From Hyphomonadaceae bacterium (GTDB lineage: Bacteria > Pseudomonadota > Alphaproteobacteria > Rhizobiales > Hyphomicrobiaceae), in assembly GCA_019747815.1 (NCBI GenBank), contig JAIEQJ010000002.1:62001-126000 (forward strand): a stretch of 64,000 nucleotides of DNA, read 5' to 3'. Shown one piece after another: positions 33,701-40,482 of the stretch (positions within the stretch are counted from its first letter, which is position 1; each line of letters starts with the position of its first letter). The position numbers were made by a program, and so were the translations under genes. The notes beneath the pieces were generated by a model. That model was given only the letters and a program-made list of their open reading frames with translations. It had not been told where the DNA came from and made no database searches.

Positions 33701-34219
33701 GAGCTTGTCGCAGTGCGCTACGATCTCGCCGACGGCCTCGACGCCGTCGGCGCGCCGCCCGAGGGCGGCGAGCGCCGCACAGGCCAGCGCCCAGTTGGCG
33801 CCCAATGCGTACTGCTGCACGGTGTCCAGCGGAACGCCCGGCGCCTCGAGCAGCGCGACCGCCTCGATGAACTGCGGCTGCTCGCCAAGCTCGCGCGGAT
33901 GCGCCGCGGCGTGCGCGGTGGGACCGAAGGCGCCTTCAAGCCGCTGCAGGCGAGCGCTGAGCGGCTCCCCGGCAGCCTCACCGATGGGGGCTGTCGGCGC
34001 TGCTGCAGTCCCGGCAGCAGGCTCGGCCGGCGCGGTCAGCGTGCGCCACGTGGCCAGCAGCCAGCGGTGGAGGCGCGCGGCGGGAGCGCTAGGCTGCCCC
34101 CGCAGCCGCGACAGCAGCCGGTCCAGAAACGGCAGCAGCGCCCAGAGCAGGGCCAGACCGATGAGAAGGCCGATGAGATATGCCACCAGAGTGTCGAAGA
34201 GGTTGGTCAAGCCGCCCAC
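30764..34219 (-). CDS. Membrane-anchored double-AAA Clp-like ATPase with release-factor-like C-terminus
   Basis: This 1151-residue protein opens with a hydrophobic segment (about 12-32), then a helical region to about 310. AAA module 1 has Walker A 'GEPRVGKTS' (321-329), but where Walker B should be it reads 'VIWYIPDI' with no Asp-Glu pair, so it is probably not hydrolytic. AAA module 2 is Clp/Hsp100-like and complete: Walker A 'GPTGTGKT' (591-598), Walker B 'VVLLDEFEK' (656-664), sensor 1 'ILTTN', Arg finger in 'FRPEFQNRLDK' and sensor 2 'GARPLKR' (801-807). Residues about 930-1085 resemble the PCRF domain of peptide chain release factors ('LLISGFGAHRQLAREAGLHV' then 'RGRSRATARVRLAV'); no GGQ is present. 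It stands alone with no ClpP, T6SS or ribosome-rescue gene nearby. Role unknown. Confidence 0.8.
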   Translation of the reverse strand: MGGLTNLFDTLVAYLIGLLIGLALLWALLPFLDRLLSRLRGQPSAPAARLHRWLLATWRTLTAPAEPAAGTAAAPTAPIGEAAGEPLSARLQRLEGAFGPTAHAAAHPRELGEQPQFIEAVALLEAPGVPLDTVQQYALGANWALACAALAALGRRADGVEAVGEIVAHCDKLYPWPMHYALEYLAAVEPRPPVGAPVVGAKDWWCDNVILPVLFRDYFIARERLGDAPLFGEAAPPAAAATVVKTFLERVSHPYARALINDLQRLQQTTLDRAFLASFGRFWKDAKEMPVLVEPEPWRDELMAAEAASLEAPARSLLVSGEPRVGKTSFLRLLAQRLDGSGWTVFEAGGADLMAGQQWFGQLEGRIQRALEELGVTKKVIWYIPDILQIALSGTHQGQAASILDQILPAVTAGRLVIWTEASPASTARLLRLRPALRSVLEIARLEPLSLQETKELAQALLAPLSDASGLAIDAACVETALGAARQYLSAGSFPGPVLDLLRLTVGRAAKDGSAQVDSHGVILTLSQLTGLPASILDSRERVDLAAIRAYFSTRVMGQDEAVNAIVERIAMLKAGLNDPGKPIGVFLFAGPTGTGKTELAKTAAEFLFGSAERLIRLDMSELQTPETTLKILGSNEAGGDADSLVHRVRKQPFSVVLLDEFEKAHAQVWDLFLQVFDDGRLTDQLGHVADFRHCIIILTTNLGATSHRHGGLGFAPAADAYSGDNVLRAIGQTFRPEFQNRLDKVIVFHPLTRDLMRGILAKELNRVLERRGLKDREWAVEWEASAQDFLIEKGFSPEMGARPLKRAIEQYVIAPLAATIVEKRFPEGDQFVFIRSDGRAIQADFVDPDGDSPVNAGASEVPRGLPGMILAPEGTAAEVQALDGAYAAIIEALAAADWEELKYALARDMAAAGFWSRPDRHAILARLALMDRVQAAVGTAEALRGRLAKGWERSGRSSRELVSRLALQLYLIAQGLRDVREVSPIEIALQVEPALERAGDREQTRAWCLRVLEMYRAWARNRRMQLGEVAGAAPGSLPLLLISGFGAHRQLAREAGLHVLEGEDGRGRSRATARVRLAVAPLGDLPADKLRLAVIDALQQGAPPHMVVRRYRGDPAPLVRNMNGAWRSGRLDAVLGGDFDLIAASQGVGE

Positions 34220-34482
34220 CCGTGGCCGATTGCCGGCGCCGCCCGACTGTCAGAATTTCGCTGCCATGTGTCAACGCGCTCCGCACCTCGCCAGCCTAGA
34301 CACCGACGCGTCAGCGGTGGCTATCGGGCAATTCGGCACGATCGCTGGGCCGGGATGACGCGGTGGACCTGACCTGGGAGCGCGGCCTTAAGGGGAGCGG
34401 GCTGAGGGTGCAAAGCCTTGACGGCCTTGCCGCCGAATCCGCCCCGCCTTAGGGTCGCGTGCCGCGAGCCAAGGAGGAGGAG

Positions 34483-35733
34483 GTGGCGGACTGGCATCTA
34501 TGGCTGCCGCCGGCACTGTCAAAGCCGCGCTTTCGCTACTATACGGCTGGCCATCTGGTGTCGGTGATCGGCGGCTGGATTCAGCAGGTGGCGCTGGCCT
34601 GGCTGGTGTTCCGCCTCACCAACTCGATCTTCCTGCTCGGGCTCACCGGCTTCCTGCTCAACATCTTCTACCTGCTGCTCGGGCCCATGGCCGGCCTCGC
34701 CGCCGACCGGCTGCCGCGGCTGCCGATGCTGATCGGCATCGATCTCGCGCTCGCCGCCTGCTCGCTGTGGCTTGCCGCCATGACCTTCCTAGGCGTGGAC
34801 AGCATCAACGCCTATCTCGCCGTGGCGACGCTGATCGGCGTTGCCAACGCCTTCGAGATGCCGGTGCGCCAGACCCTCATCAAGGACATCGTCGAGGATC
34901 GGCCCCTCGTCAGCAGCGCGCTTGGCGTCAGCGCCATGGTGTTCAATCTGGGCCGCATGATCGGCCCCTCCATCGCCGGTCTGCTCTTGGTCTACGTCTC
35001 CGAGGGGTGGTGCTTCGTGCTCAACGCCGTGAGCTACGCCGCCATCATCGGTGCGCTGCTGGCCATGCGCCTGCCGCGCGTGCCGGCGCCCGTCGCCTCC
35101 GCCGCCCAGCCTGAGGGCCTGCGCGCCAATCTTTCGCTTCTCCTATCCTTTCCTGCCGTGCGCTATCTGCTGCCGACGGTGGTCGCGATCGGCTTGTTCG
35201 CCACGCCCTACGTGCCGCTGATGCCCTCGATTGTGGCGCATTTCTTCGACGGCCAATCCTCGACCCTGGGCATCCTCATGAGCGCCGCCGGCATCGGCGC
35301 GTTCGCGTCGGCCACCTATCTCTCGCTGCAGCCGGGCTACGGGCGCCAGATCCGCCTGCTGACGCTGGCGCCACTGGCCGTGGGGCTGGTGCTCATCGCT
35401 TTCGCCTGGTCGCGCATCCTGCCGCTCTCCCTGCTGCTGCTGGCGGCGCTCGGCGCCTCGGCGCTGATCGCCGTCAACTCCACCAACGCCCTCCTGCAGC
35501 AGTCGGTGCCCGACGCCTGGCGCGGACGCGTCGTCGCCCTCTACAGCATGTCGTTTGCAGGCACCGCACCCATCGGCGGCGTCCTCGCCGGGTTCCTGGC
35601 CGAGCGCTTGGGGCTCACCGCCACCCTCGCCATGAACGGCAGCCTGATCCTCGCCGCCGGCCTCTTCGCACGCTGGCGGCTGCACAATCATCCCGAGGCC
35701 CTGCGCGGGCTCATGCGCAGTCTCCACCGCTGA
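34483..35733 (+). CDS. MFS transporter
   Basis: A 416-residue permease with 12 predicted helices in the Enterobactin-exporter (EntS)/MFS_3-like group. 'RFRYYTAGHLVSVIGGWIQQVALAWLVFRLT' opens helix 1, and 'AGLAADRLPRLPML' is the loop 2-3 motif. 'NLGRMIGPSIAGLLL' and 'LLQQSVPDAWRGRVVALYSM' are typical later segments. Cargo is unknown. The GTG at 34483 is chosen because GGAGG lies just upstream; the GTG at 34459 is an alternative. The 260-base gap to the divergent ATPase gene shows no clear element. Confidence 0.88.
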   Translation: MADWHLWLPPALSKPRFRYYTAGHLVSVIGGWIQQVALAWLVFRLTNSIFLLGLTGFLLNIFYLLLGPMAGLAADRLPRLPMLIGIDLALAACSLWLAAMTFLGVDSINAYLAVATLIGVANAFEMPVRQTLIKDIVEDRPLVSSALGVSAMVFNLGRMIGPSIAGLLLVYVSEGWCFVLNAVSYAAIIGALLAMRLPRVPAPVASAAQPEGLRANLSLLLSFPAVRYLLPTVVAIGLFATPYVPLMPSIVAHFFDGQSSTLGILMSAAGIGAFASATYLSLQPGYGRQIRLLTLAPLAVGLVLIAFAWSRILPLSLLLLAALGASALIAVNSTNALLQQSVPDAWRGRVVALYSMSFAGTAPIGGVLAGFLAERLGLTATLAMNGSLILAAGLFARWRLHNHPEALRGLMRSLHR

Positions 35734-35834
35734 TCCCCTCGAGCCGGCGTCAACCAGCGGCCCGCGCCGGAGTCTCGCGCCGGCCCCAAGTGCCTTGTGC
35801 TGGTGTCCCCTGGCAGGACCGGGCGATCGGCGGC

Positions 35835-36047
35835 TCAGTGCCAGGCCTGCGTGGCTTTCTCGGCCGTCAGCTTGAGACGAACCACCCCCTTCTCGACCGA
35901 CTCCACCATGTCGGCGTCGATGTGGTGATACATGCCGCCAGAGGCCAGCCTGACACGTTGGCCGTCCATGCCGTCGACGGTGCCCACATGTTTGCCGTCC
36001 GAACCCCTGACCTCCATCTGCCCCTTGATTTGTGATAGATCGACCAT
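35835..36047 (-). CDS. DUF2171 domain protein
   Basis: A 70-residue protein matching DUF2171: 'MEVRGSDGKHVGTVDGMDGQRVRL' then 'HHIDADMVESVEKGVVRLKLTAEKA'. The fold resembles PRC-barrel strands. Small DUF2171 proteins are common in alphaproteobacteria and of unknown function, often linked to stress. It is flanked by the convergent MFS gene and the dehydratase gene. The 190 bases between it and the dehydratase hold no supported gene. Confidence 0.88.
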   Translation of the reverse strand: MVDLSQIKGQMEVRGSDGKHVGTVDGMDGQRVRLASGGMYHHIDADMVESVEKGVVRLKLTAEKATQAWH

Positions 36048-36236
36048 GCAACCACCTCCGCTTCCTCGCTTCGATCGCGCCCCTCCTGGTAACGGCCGTG
36101 ACCCCTATTTGTTCCGGCCAAGAGGCCGATCGCGGGACTGCGTCGGCGTCTGCGCCCGCACAGCAGCAGACCCCTGCCGCCACCGGGTTCTCGCGGCTCC
36201 AGGGTCAAACCAGCAGGGTCTCACTCCGCACACTGC

Positions 36237-37952
36237 CTACGGCACCAGAAACTCGAGGTCGCAGCCGTCGGGAGCCTGCAGCACGCTCTCGCGAAAAAGC
36301 CTGTCGTAGCCGCGATGACCTTCGGCGGCGGATGGCTTGACCGCGGCACGGCGTTTGGCCAGCTCCGCCTCGTCCACCAGCAGATCAAGCCTCCGCTCCT
36401 GCACGGAGAGACGGATCCTATCGCCCGTCTTGACCAGCGCCAGCGGCCCGCCCACCGCCGCCTCCGGTGCGATGTGCAGGATGATGGTGCCGTAAGCGGT
36501 GCCCGACATGCGCGCGTCCGACAGGCGCACCATGTCCTTCACGCCCGCTTCCAGCAGCTTCTTGGGGATCGGCAGGAAGCCCGCCTCCGGCATGGCGGAG
36601 GCGCTGCGCGGGCCCGCATTCTGCAGCACGAGAAAATCGTCGGCCGTGACGTCGAGCGCAGGATCGTCGATGCGCGCGGCCAGATCCTCGAGCGAAGAAA
36701 ACACAAGCGCACGCCCGGTTTTCTCAAACAGCGCCGGCGTGGCGGCGGAGCGCTTGATGATGGCGCCGTCGGGCGCCAGCGAGCCGAACAGCGCCACGAG
36801 CCCGCCGTGCGGCTCCAGCGGCGCGCCGGCGGACTTGATGACCCGGCGATCGACATAGTCGCCGTCCTCCGCGGCCAGGCGCTCGCGCAGGGTGTCGCCG
36901 GTGACGGTGAGACAGTCGAGGTTGAGCAGCGGCTTCAACTCGCGCAGCACCGCGCCGATGCCACCGGCGGCGAAGAAGTCCTCCATGTAGAACTCGCTGC
37001 CGACCGGCTTCACCGCCGCCAGCACGGGCGTGGTGTCGGACAGCGCGTTGAGACGCCTGAGGTCGAGCTTGATGCCGACGCGCCCCGCAATGGCCGCCAG
37101 ATGGATCACGCCGTTGGTCGACCCGCCGAGCGCCAGCAGCACGCGCACGGCATTCTCCACCGAGGCCCGCGTGATGATCTTGTCCGGCGTCAGGTCCGAC
37201 CGGGCCAGCGCCACCGCGCGGGCGCCCGTCGCCTCCGCCGCCCGCAGTCGATCGGCATGCACTGCTGGAATGGCCGCAGTGCCCGGCAGCGTCATGCCCA
37301 GCGCCTCGGCGATGGCGGCCATGGTGCTCGCCGTGCCCATCACCGCGCAGGTGCCGGCCGTGGTGACGAGCCGGCCTTCAACGGCCTCGATCTCGGCCTG
37401 GTCGAGCGTGCCGGCGCGATACTGCGTCCAGAACTTGCGGCAATCGGTGCAGGCCCCCACGCGGTCGTCCTTGTAGCGCGAGGTCATCTGCGGCCCGCCG
37501 ATCAGTTGGATGGCGGGCTTGGCCGCACTCGCCGCGCCCATGAGCTGCGCCGGCACGGTCTTGTCGCAGCCGCCCATCAACACCACCGCGTCCATGGGCT
37601 GGGCGCGGATCATCTCCTCGGTGTCCATGGCCATGAGGTTGCGGAACTTCATGGAGTTGGGCGCGAGCGTGGATTCGTGCAGCGAGATCGTCGGGAACTC
37701 GAGCGCCAGGCCGCCGGCGGCCGCCACGCCGCGTTTCACGGCGTCCAGCAGCTCTGGAAAATGGCGGTGGCAGGGATTGAACTTGGAGTGCGTGAAGGCG
37801 ATGCCGACCACGGGACGGGCGAGCTCGTCGCCCGAATAGCCCATCGACTTGGCGAACGCGCGCCGCATGTAGATGGAGAAATCGCGGTCGCCGTAGGTCT
37901 GCAGGCCCCGCAGGAAGCCGCGCTCGGATGTGCCGTCGTCCGTCTTGCTCAT
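36237..37952 (-). CDS. IlvD/Edd-family dehydratase
   Basis: A 571-residue Fe-S dehydratase of the dihydroxyacid / sugar-acid group. Cluster-related Cys residues lie in 'FNPCHRHFPE', 'LMGGCDKTVPAQLMGAASA' and 'TAGTCAVMGTASTMAAIAEA'. Further marks are 'LALGGSTNGVIHLAAIAGR' and 'VRLSDARMSGTAYGTIILHIAPEAAVGGPLALV'. Compared with IlvD the sequence is nearer the length and style of L-arabinonate/pentonate dehydratases, so sugar-acid breakdown is as likely as branched-chain amino acid synthesis. The downstream gene is the small DUF2171 protein. No sugar transporter or aldolase accompanies it here. Confidence 0.88.
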   Translation of the reverse strand: MSKTDDGTSERGFLRGLQTYGDRDFSIYMRRAFAKSMGYSGDELARPVVGIAFTHSKFNPCHRHFPELLDAVKRGVAAAGGLALEFPTISLHESTLAPNSMKFRNLMAMDTEEMIRAQPMDAVVLMGGCDKTVPAQLMGAASAAKPAIQLIGGPQMTSRYKDDRVGACTDCRKFWTQYRAGTLDQAEIEAVEGRLVTTAGTCAVMGTASTMAAIAEALGMTLPGTAAIPAVHADRLRAAEATGARAVALARSDLTPDKIITRASVENAVRVLLALGGSTNGVIHLAAIAGRVGIKLDLRRLNALSDTTPVLAAVKPVGSEFYMEDFFAAGGIGAVLRELKPLLNLDCLTVTGDTLRERLAAEDGDYVDRRVIKSAGAPLEPHGGLVALFGSLAPDGAIIKRSAATPALFEKTGRALVFSSLEDLAARIDDPALDVTADDFLVLQNAGPRSASAMPEAGFLPIPKKLLEAGVKDMVRLSDARMSGTAYGTIILHIAPEAAVGGPLALVKTGDRIRLSVQERRLDLLVDEAELAKRRAAVKPSAAEGHRGYDRLFRESVLQAPDGCDLEFLVP

Positions 37953-38152
37953 GTCGCCTCACGCTTCTCCTCAGTCCGGCGACCTTACCACGCCCGGATT
38001 GTCGAATGTCATGCGCCACCGCATGCGGCGCTGTGCTCCAAGGCTCGAAACGACCAGCCAATTTCACGCTATCGAATTTGCGGGCCTGCTCGCTTCACAC
38101 TCGGCCGACATGGGCCGACATGACAGCGCGGAACCCGTATCCGCCTCACACC

Positions 38153-39049
38153 TCACCCATCCCCGCACGTCTCACACTCCACCTCTACTGTCGCGTGCTC
38201 GATGCCGTAGCGCTCGCGCAGGCGGGCCTTGACCGCTGCGGAAATGCGCGCCGCATCACCCCGATCGGCGGCCTTGACGTGCAGCGTGGCCATGCGCTTG
38301 GCCTCGGTCAGCGACCAGGCATGCACGTGATGCACGTCCTCGACGCCGGGGATGGCCGCGACGAGGTCGTCCTTCAGCGCGCGCACGTCGAGCCCCCTCG
38401 GCGCCCCTTCCAGCAGGATATGGCCGGACTCGGCGATCAGGAACCAGGCGCTGCGCAGGATCAAGAGCGCGACCAGCACCGACAGCAGCGGATCGATGGG
38501 CATCCAGCCCGTCATGAGGATCACGACCGCGGCCGCGATGGCGGCGACGGAGCCGAGCAGGTCGCCCAGCACATGCAGCATCGCGCCCTTGACGTTGAGG
38601 CTCTCGCGGTCGGCGCTGCGCAATATCAGGAAGGCTGCAACATTGATCATGAGGCCGATGCCGGCGATGACCAGCATGGGACCGGCCAGCACCTCCCCCG
38701 GCGCGCGCAGGCGCTGGATGGCCTCGTAGCCGATCGCCAGCGCGATGAAGAACAGGGTCAGCCCGTTGCTGTAGGCGGCCAGCACCTGGAACCGGTGGAA
38801 GCCATAGGTGCGCTTCCAGTCGGACGGCCGCCGCGCGATGCGGAAGGCGAGCCACGCCAGCGCCAGCGCCGCGGCATCGGTCAGCATATGGCCGGCGTCC
38901 GCCAGCAAGGCGAGCGAGCCCGACAGCACGCCGCCCACGGCCTCGGCGAGCATGAACCCGCCCGTCAGCAGGGCCGCCCAGCCGACGCGGCGCTGGTTGT
39001 CCGGCCCGGCCCGGGCGTGGCTGTGACCGGGAGCATGCGTGTGGCTCAT
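38153..39049 (-). CDS. Cation diffusion facilitator (CDF) metal exporter
   Basis: This six-helix metal/proton antiporter has 298 residues from the ATG at 39049; the frame extends to 39088. The His-rich N-terminus 'MSHTHAPGHSHARAG' suits metal capture. Helix 2 carries 'LLADAGHMLTDAAALALAWLAF' (H-x-x-x-D) and helix 5 'LHVLGDLLGSVAAI' (H-x-x-x-D), the four-residue transport site. 'RRPSDWKRTYGFHRFQVLAA' matches CzcD/ZitB relatives. The cytoplasmic C-terminal domain has 'VEDVHHVHAWSLTEAK'. Zinc, cobalt or cadmium are likely substrates. The 200 bases to the dehydratase gene hold a tandem GGCCGACATG repeat near 38100. Confidence 0.9.
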   Translation of the reverse strand: MSHTHAPGHSHARAGPDNQRRVGWAALLTGGFMLAEAVGGVLSGSLALLADAGHMLTDAAALALAWLAFRIARRPSDWKRTYGFHRFQVLAAYSNGLTLFFIALAIGYEAIQRLRAPGEVLAGPMLVIAGIGLMINVAAFLILRSADRESLNVKGAMLHVLGDLLGSVAAIAAAVVILMTGWMPIDPLLSVLVALLILRSAWFLIAESGHILLEGAPRGLDVRALKDDLVAAIPGVEDVHHVHAWSLTEAKRMATLHVKAADRGDAARISAAVKARLRERYGIEHATVEVECETCGDG

Positions 39050-39111
39050 GGGCGCGGTCAGGTCCGACTGTGACGGCTGGAAGGCCATATAGGCCCGCCC
39101 CGGCCTTGCGC

Positions 39112-39186
39112 CTAGTGTCGCGATCGCGAAGTTCGCCGGATCTTGCAGCAGGCGCTGAATGAACTTCGCGATCGAAAGGACACTAG
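39112..39186. repeat. CTAG-ended palindromic element A
   Basis: A 75-base inverted repeat: CTAGTGTC plus CGATCGCGAAGTTC on the left pairs with GAACTTCGCGATCG plus GACACTAG on the right, with short mismatches and a 22-base loop. It belongs to the same family as elements B (39200-39276) and C (49397-49458). Confidence 0.85.
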
Positions 39187-39199
39187 CAAGCTCATGGTT

Positions 39200-39276
39200 C
39201 TAGTGTGATTCAGATCGAGAAATTCGCTCAGCAGGCGTGCTGCGAGGAAGGGCGAATTTCTCGATCATCACACTAG
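39200..39276. repeat. CTAG-ended palindromic element B
   Basis: A 77-base inverted repeat 13 bases after element A. CTAGTGTGAT and GATCGAGAAATTCGC pair with GCGAATTTCTCGATC and ATCACACTAG. The ends match element A, while the inner arms differ but keep compensating pairs. Confidence 0.85.
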
Positions 39277-39310
39277 GGTCCTTCCGACGATGGTGGAAGC
39301 GCTGAGCCTC

Positions 39311-39441
39311 GGTGTCATCCCGGACGGCCACGGGCCGATCCGGGACCCAGGGGCCCAGAGCACTATGGGCCAAGAGCACCAGCCTCACGCCTCTGACCTC
39401 TGGGTCCCGGCTCTCCGCACCGCTCCGGCCGGGATGACACC
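39311..39441. repeat. Large GGTGTCATCCCGG palindromic element
   Basis: GGTGTCATCCCGG (39311-39323) and CCGGGATGACACC (39429-39441) are perfect 13-base arms. A second, inner pair of GGGACCCAG- and CTGGGTCCC-type arms nests inside, giving a branched or rod-like structure of 131 bases. It shares its arms with the element at 9263-9319. Confidence 0.8.
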
Positions 39442-39456
39442 TGCGGCCAGCCGGCC

Positions 39457-39483
39457 AAAAAAAATGGGCCCCTTGCGGGGCCC
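39457..39483 (-). terminator. Intrinsic terminator of the small lipoprotein gene
   Basis: On the minus strand GGGCCCC - GCAA - GGGGCCC forms a perfect 7-pair hairpin followed, after one base, by eight T. It lies about 35 bases after the stop of the 44-residue ORF and supports that ORF being expressed. Confidence 0.82.
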
Positions 39484-39518
39484 TGCGATGCCATTTCAGT
39501 AGGAGAGAGGCGTCGACT

Positions 39519-39653
39519 TCAGCGCGCTGCCAACTCTTGGGCTGGGGTGTCGGCGCCGAGCTTGAGGGGTTCCCAGCGCTCTTCCCGCCGGCAAGCGACG
39601 AGAGCGACACCAACAGCCAGCAACGCCACAACGGCGATCTTCTTGGATTGCAC
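39519..39653 (-). CDS. Very small lipoprotein (44 residues)
   Basis: From the GTG at 39653, with GGAGGT 7 bases upstream, the product is a lysine-bearing start, a hydrophobic stretch and a lipobox-like 'LVAC', then 'RREERWEPLKLG' and an Ala-rich end. This is the shape of a small acylated envelope peptide such as an entericidin-type or other minor lipoprotein. A strong terminator lies just downstream. The longer frame to 39716 has no better start. No family is recognised; it was probably missed by automated annotation because of its size. Confidence 0.6.
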   Translation of the reverse strand: MQSKKIAVVALLAVGVALVACRREERWEPLKLGADTPAQELAAR

Positions 39654-39910
39654 GGCTCTACCTCCGAGCTTGCCCAGCCACGCCGCCATCTGACCCGAAT
39701 CACGCCGGCGGCTCAAACTCCGGCAAGGGCCCGCGCCGCCTATTCTGTTGATAAGCTGGGGATTGCCACACGGCCGGGCGCCCCGCCCGTGAGCCCGCCC
39801 GTGAGCCCGCCAAGAGTGCGTCTGTGCAACCCGCCGGCAACCTTTCGTTAAGCGACCCGTGGAAAGATTCGCTTAACCATCCCTGCCGGCACAAGAACCA
39901 GGACCTTCGC

Positions 39911-40417
39911 ATGCCTCCCGCGCTCCAGGAAGCGCCGACCCGTCTGTCGTCCAGCCTGCACGAGGCCAACAACGACACCGGCCGCACCGCCTTCTGCGGC
40001 CCCATCGTGGTCTCGGCCATCACCGGCTACTCGGTGAGCAAGGTGGAGAGCGAGATCCGCGCCTTCCGCCATCTCGATCCCAACAGCCAGGCCGCCATCA
40101 AGGGCACCTACACCGAGGATGTGGCCGCTGCGCTCAACCACTACGGCTACGACATGGTGCGCAAGGAGAGCTACATGGGCCTGCCGCGCAAGGAGCGGCC
40201 GGCGCTGTTCAGCAACTGGATGCACCGGCAGCGCAACTCGTGGATCCACTACATCCTCGCCCTGCACGTGGGCAAGGAAGGGCACTGGGTGGTGATCAAG
40301 GGCGTCAAGGTGTGCGACACCTACAGCGACGGCGCCTGGCAGTTCGTATGCGACTGGCCGCACCGCAACAAGCGCATCATGGAAGTGTACGAGGTGCGCA
40401 AGGCGCTGGCGGTGTGA
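39911..40417 (+). CDS. Papain-like cysteine-peptidase-fold protein, putative
   Basis: This 168-residue protein has a pattern suggesting a cysteine peptidase-like fold: 'TAFCGPIVVSAITGYS' places Cys29 at the start of a helix, and 'GHWVVIKGVKVCDTYSDG' gives His125 and Asp136 on adjoining strands, with 'W-x-V' around the His as in C39/papain relatives. There is no signal peptide, so it would act in the cytosol. I know no named family. The ATG at 39911 is used; a GTG at 39824 gives an extra 29 residues. Upstream, CCCGTGAGCCCGC is duplicated near 39785-39810. It is convergent with the ABC operon. Confidence 0.5.
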   Translation: MPPALQEAPTRLSSSLHEANNDTGRTAFCGPIVVSAITGYSVSKVESEIRAFRHLDPNSQAAIKGTYTEDVAAALNHYGYDMVRKESYMGLPRKERPALFSNWMHRQRNSWIHYILALHVGKEGHWVVIKGVKVCDTYSDGAWQFVCDWPHRNKRIMEVYEVRKALAV

Positions 40418-40422
40418 GCCTC

Positions 40423-40477
40423 CCCCTCTCCCCACGCTTGACGCGAAGGGAAGGGCGGCGAGGCGTGGGGAGAGGGG
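40423..40477. repeat. CCCCTCTCCCCACGC palindrome between convergent genes
   Basis: CCCCTCTCCCCACGC (40423-40437) and GCGTGGGGAGAGGGG (40463-40477) are perfect 15-base arms with a 25-base loop. It lies between the stops of two convergent genes and probably serves as a bidirectional terminator. It is related to the element at 16405. Confidence 0.82.
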
Positions 40478-40482
40478 ATCCC

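Noticed and set aside
30902-34372. Several long plus-strand frames (up to 587 codons) opposite the double-AAA ATPase gene
   Set aside because: They are antisense shadows of a strongly conserved ATPase, rich in Arg, His and Leu, without motifs or ribosome sites.
36032-36340. A 102-codon plus-strand frame with a signal-like start between DUF2171 and the dehydratase
   Set aside because: It overlaps both neighbouring genes in antisense, has no ribosome site, and its hydrophobic start is the complement of the DUF2171 upstream region.
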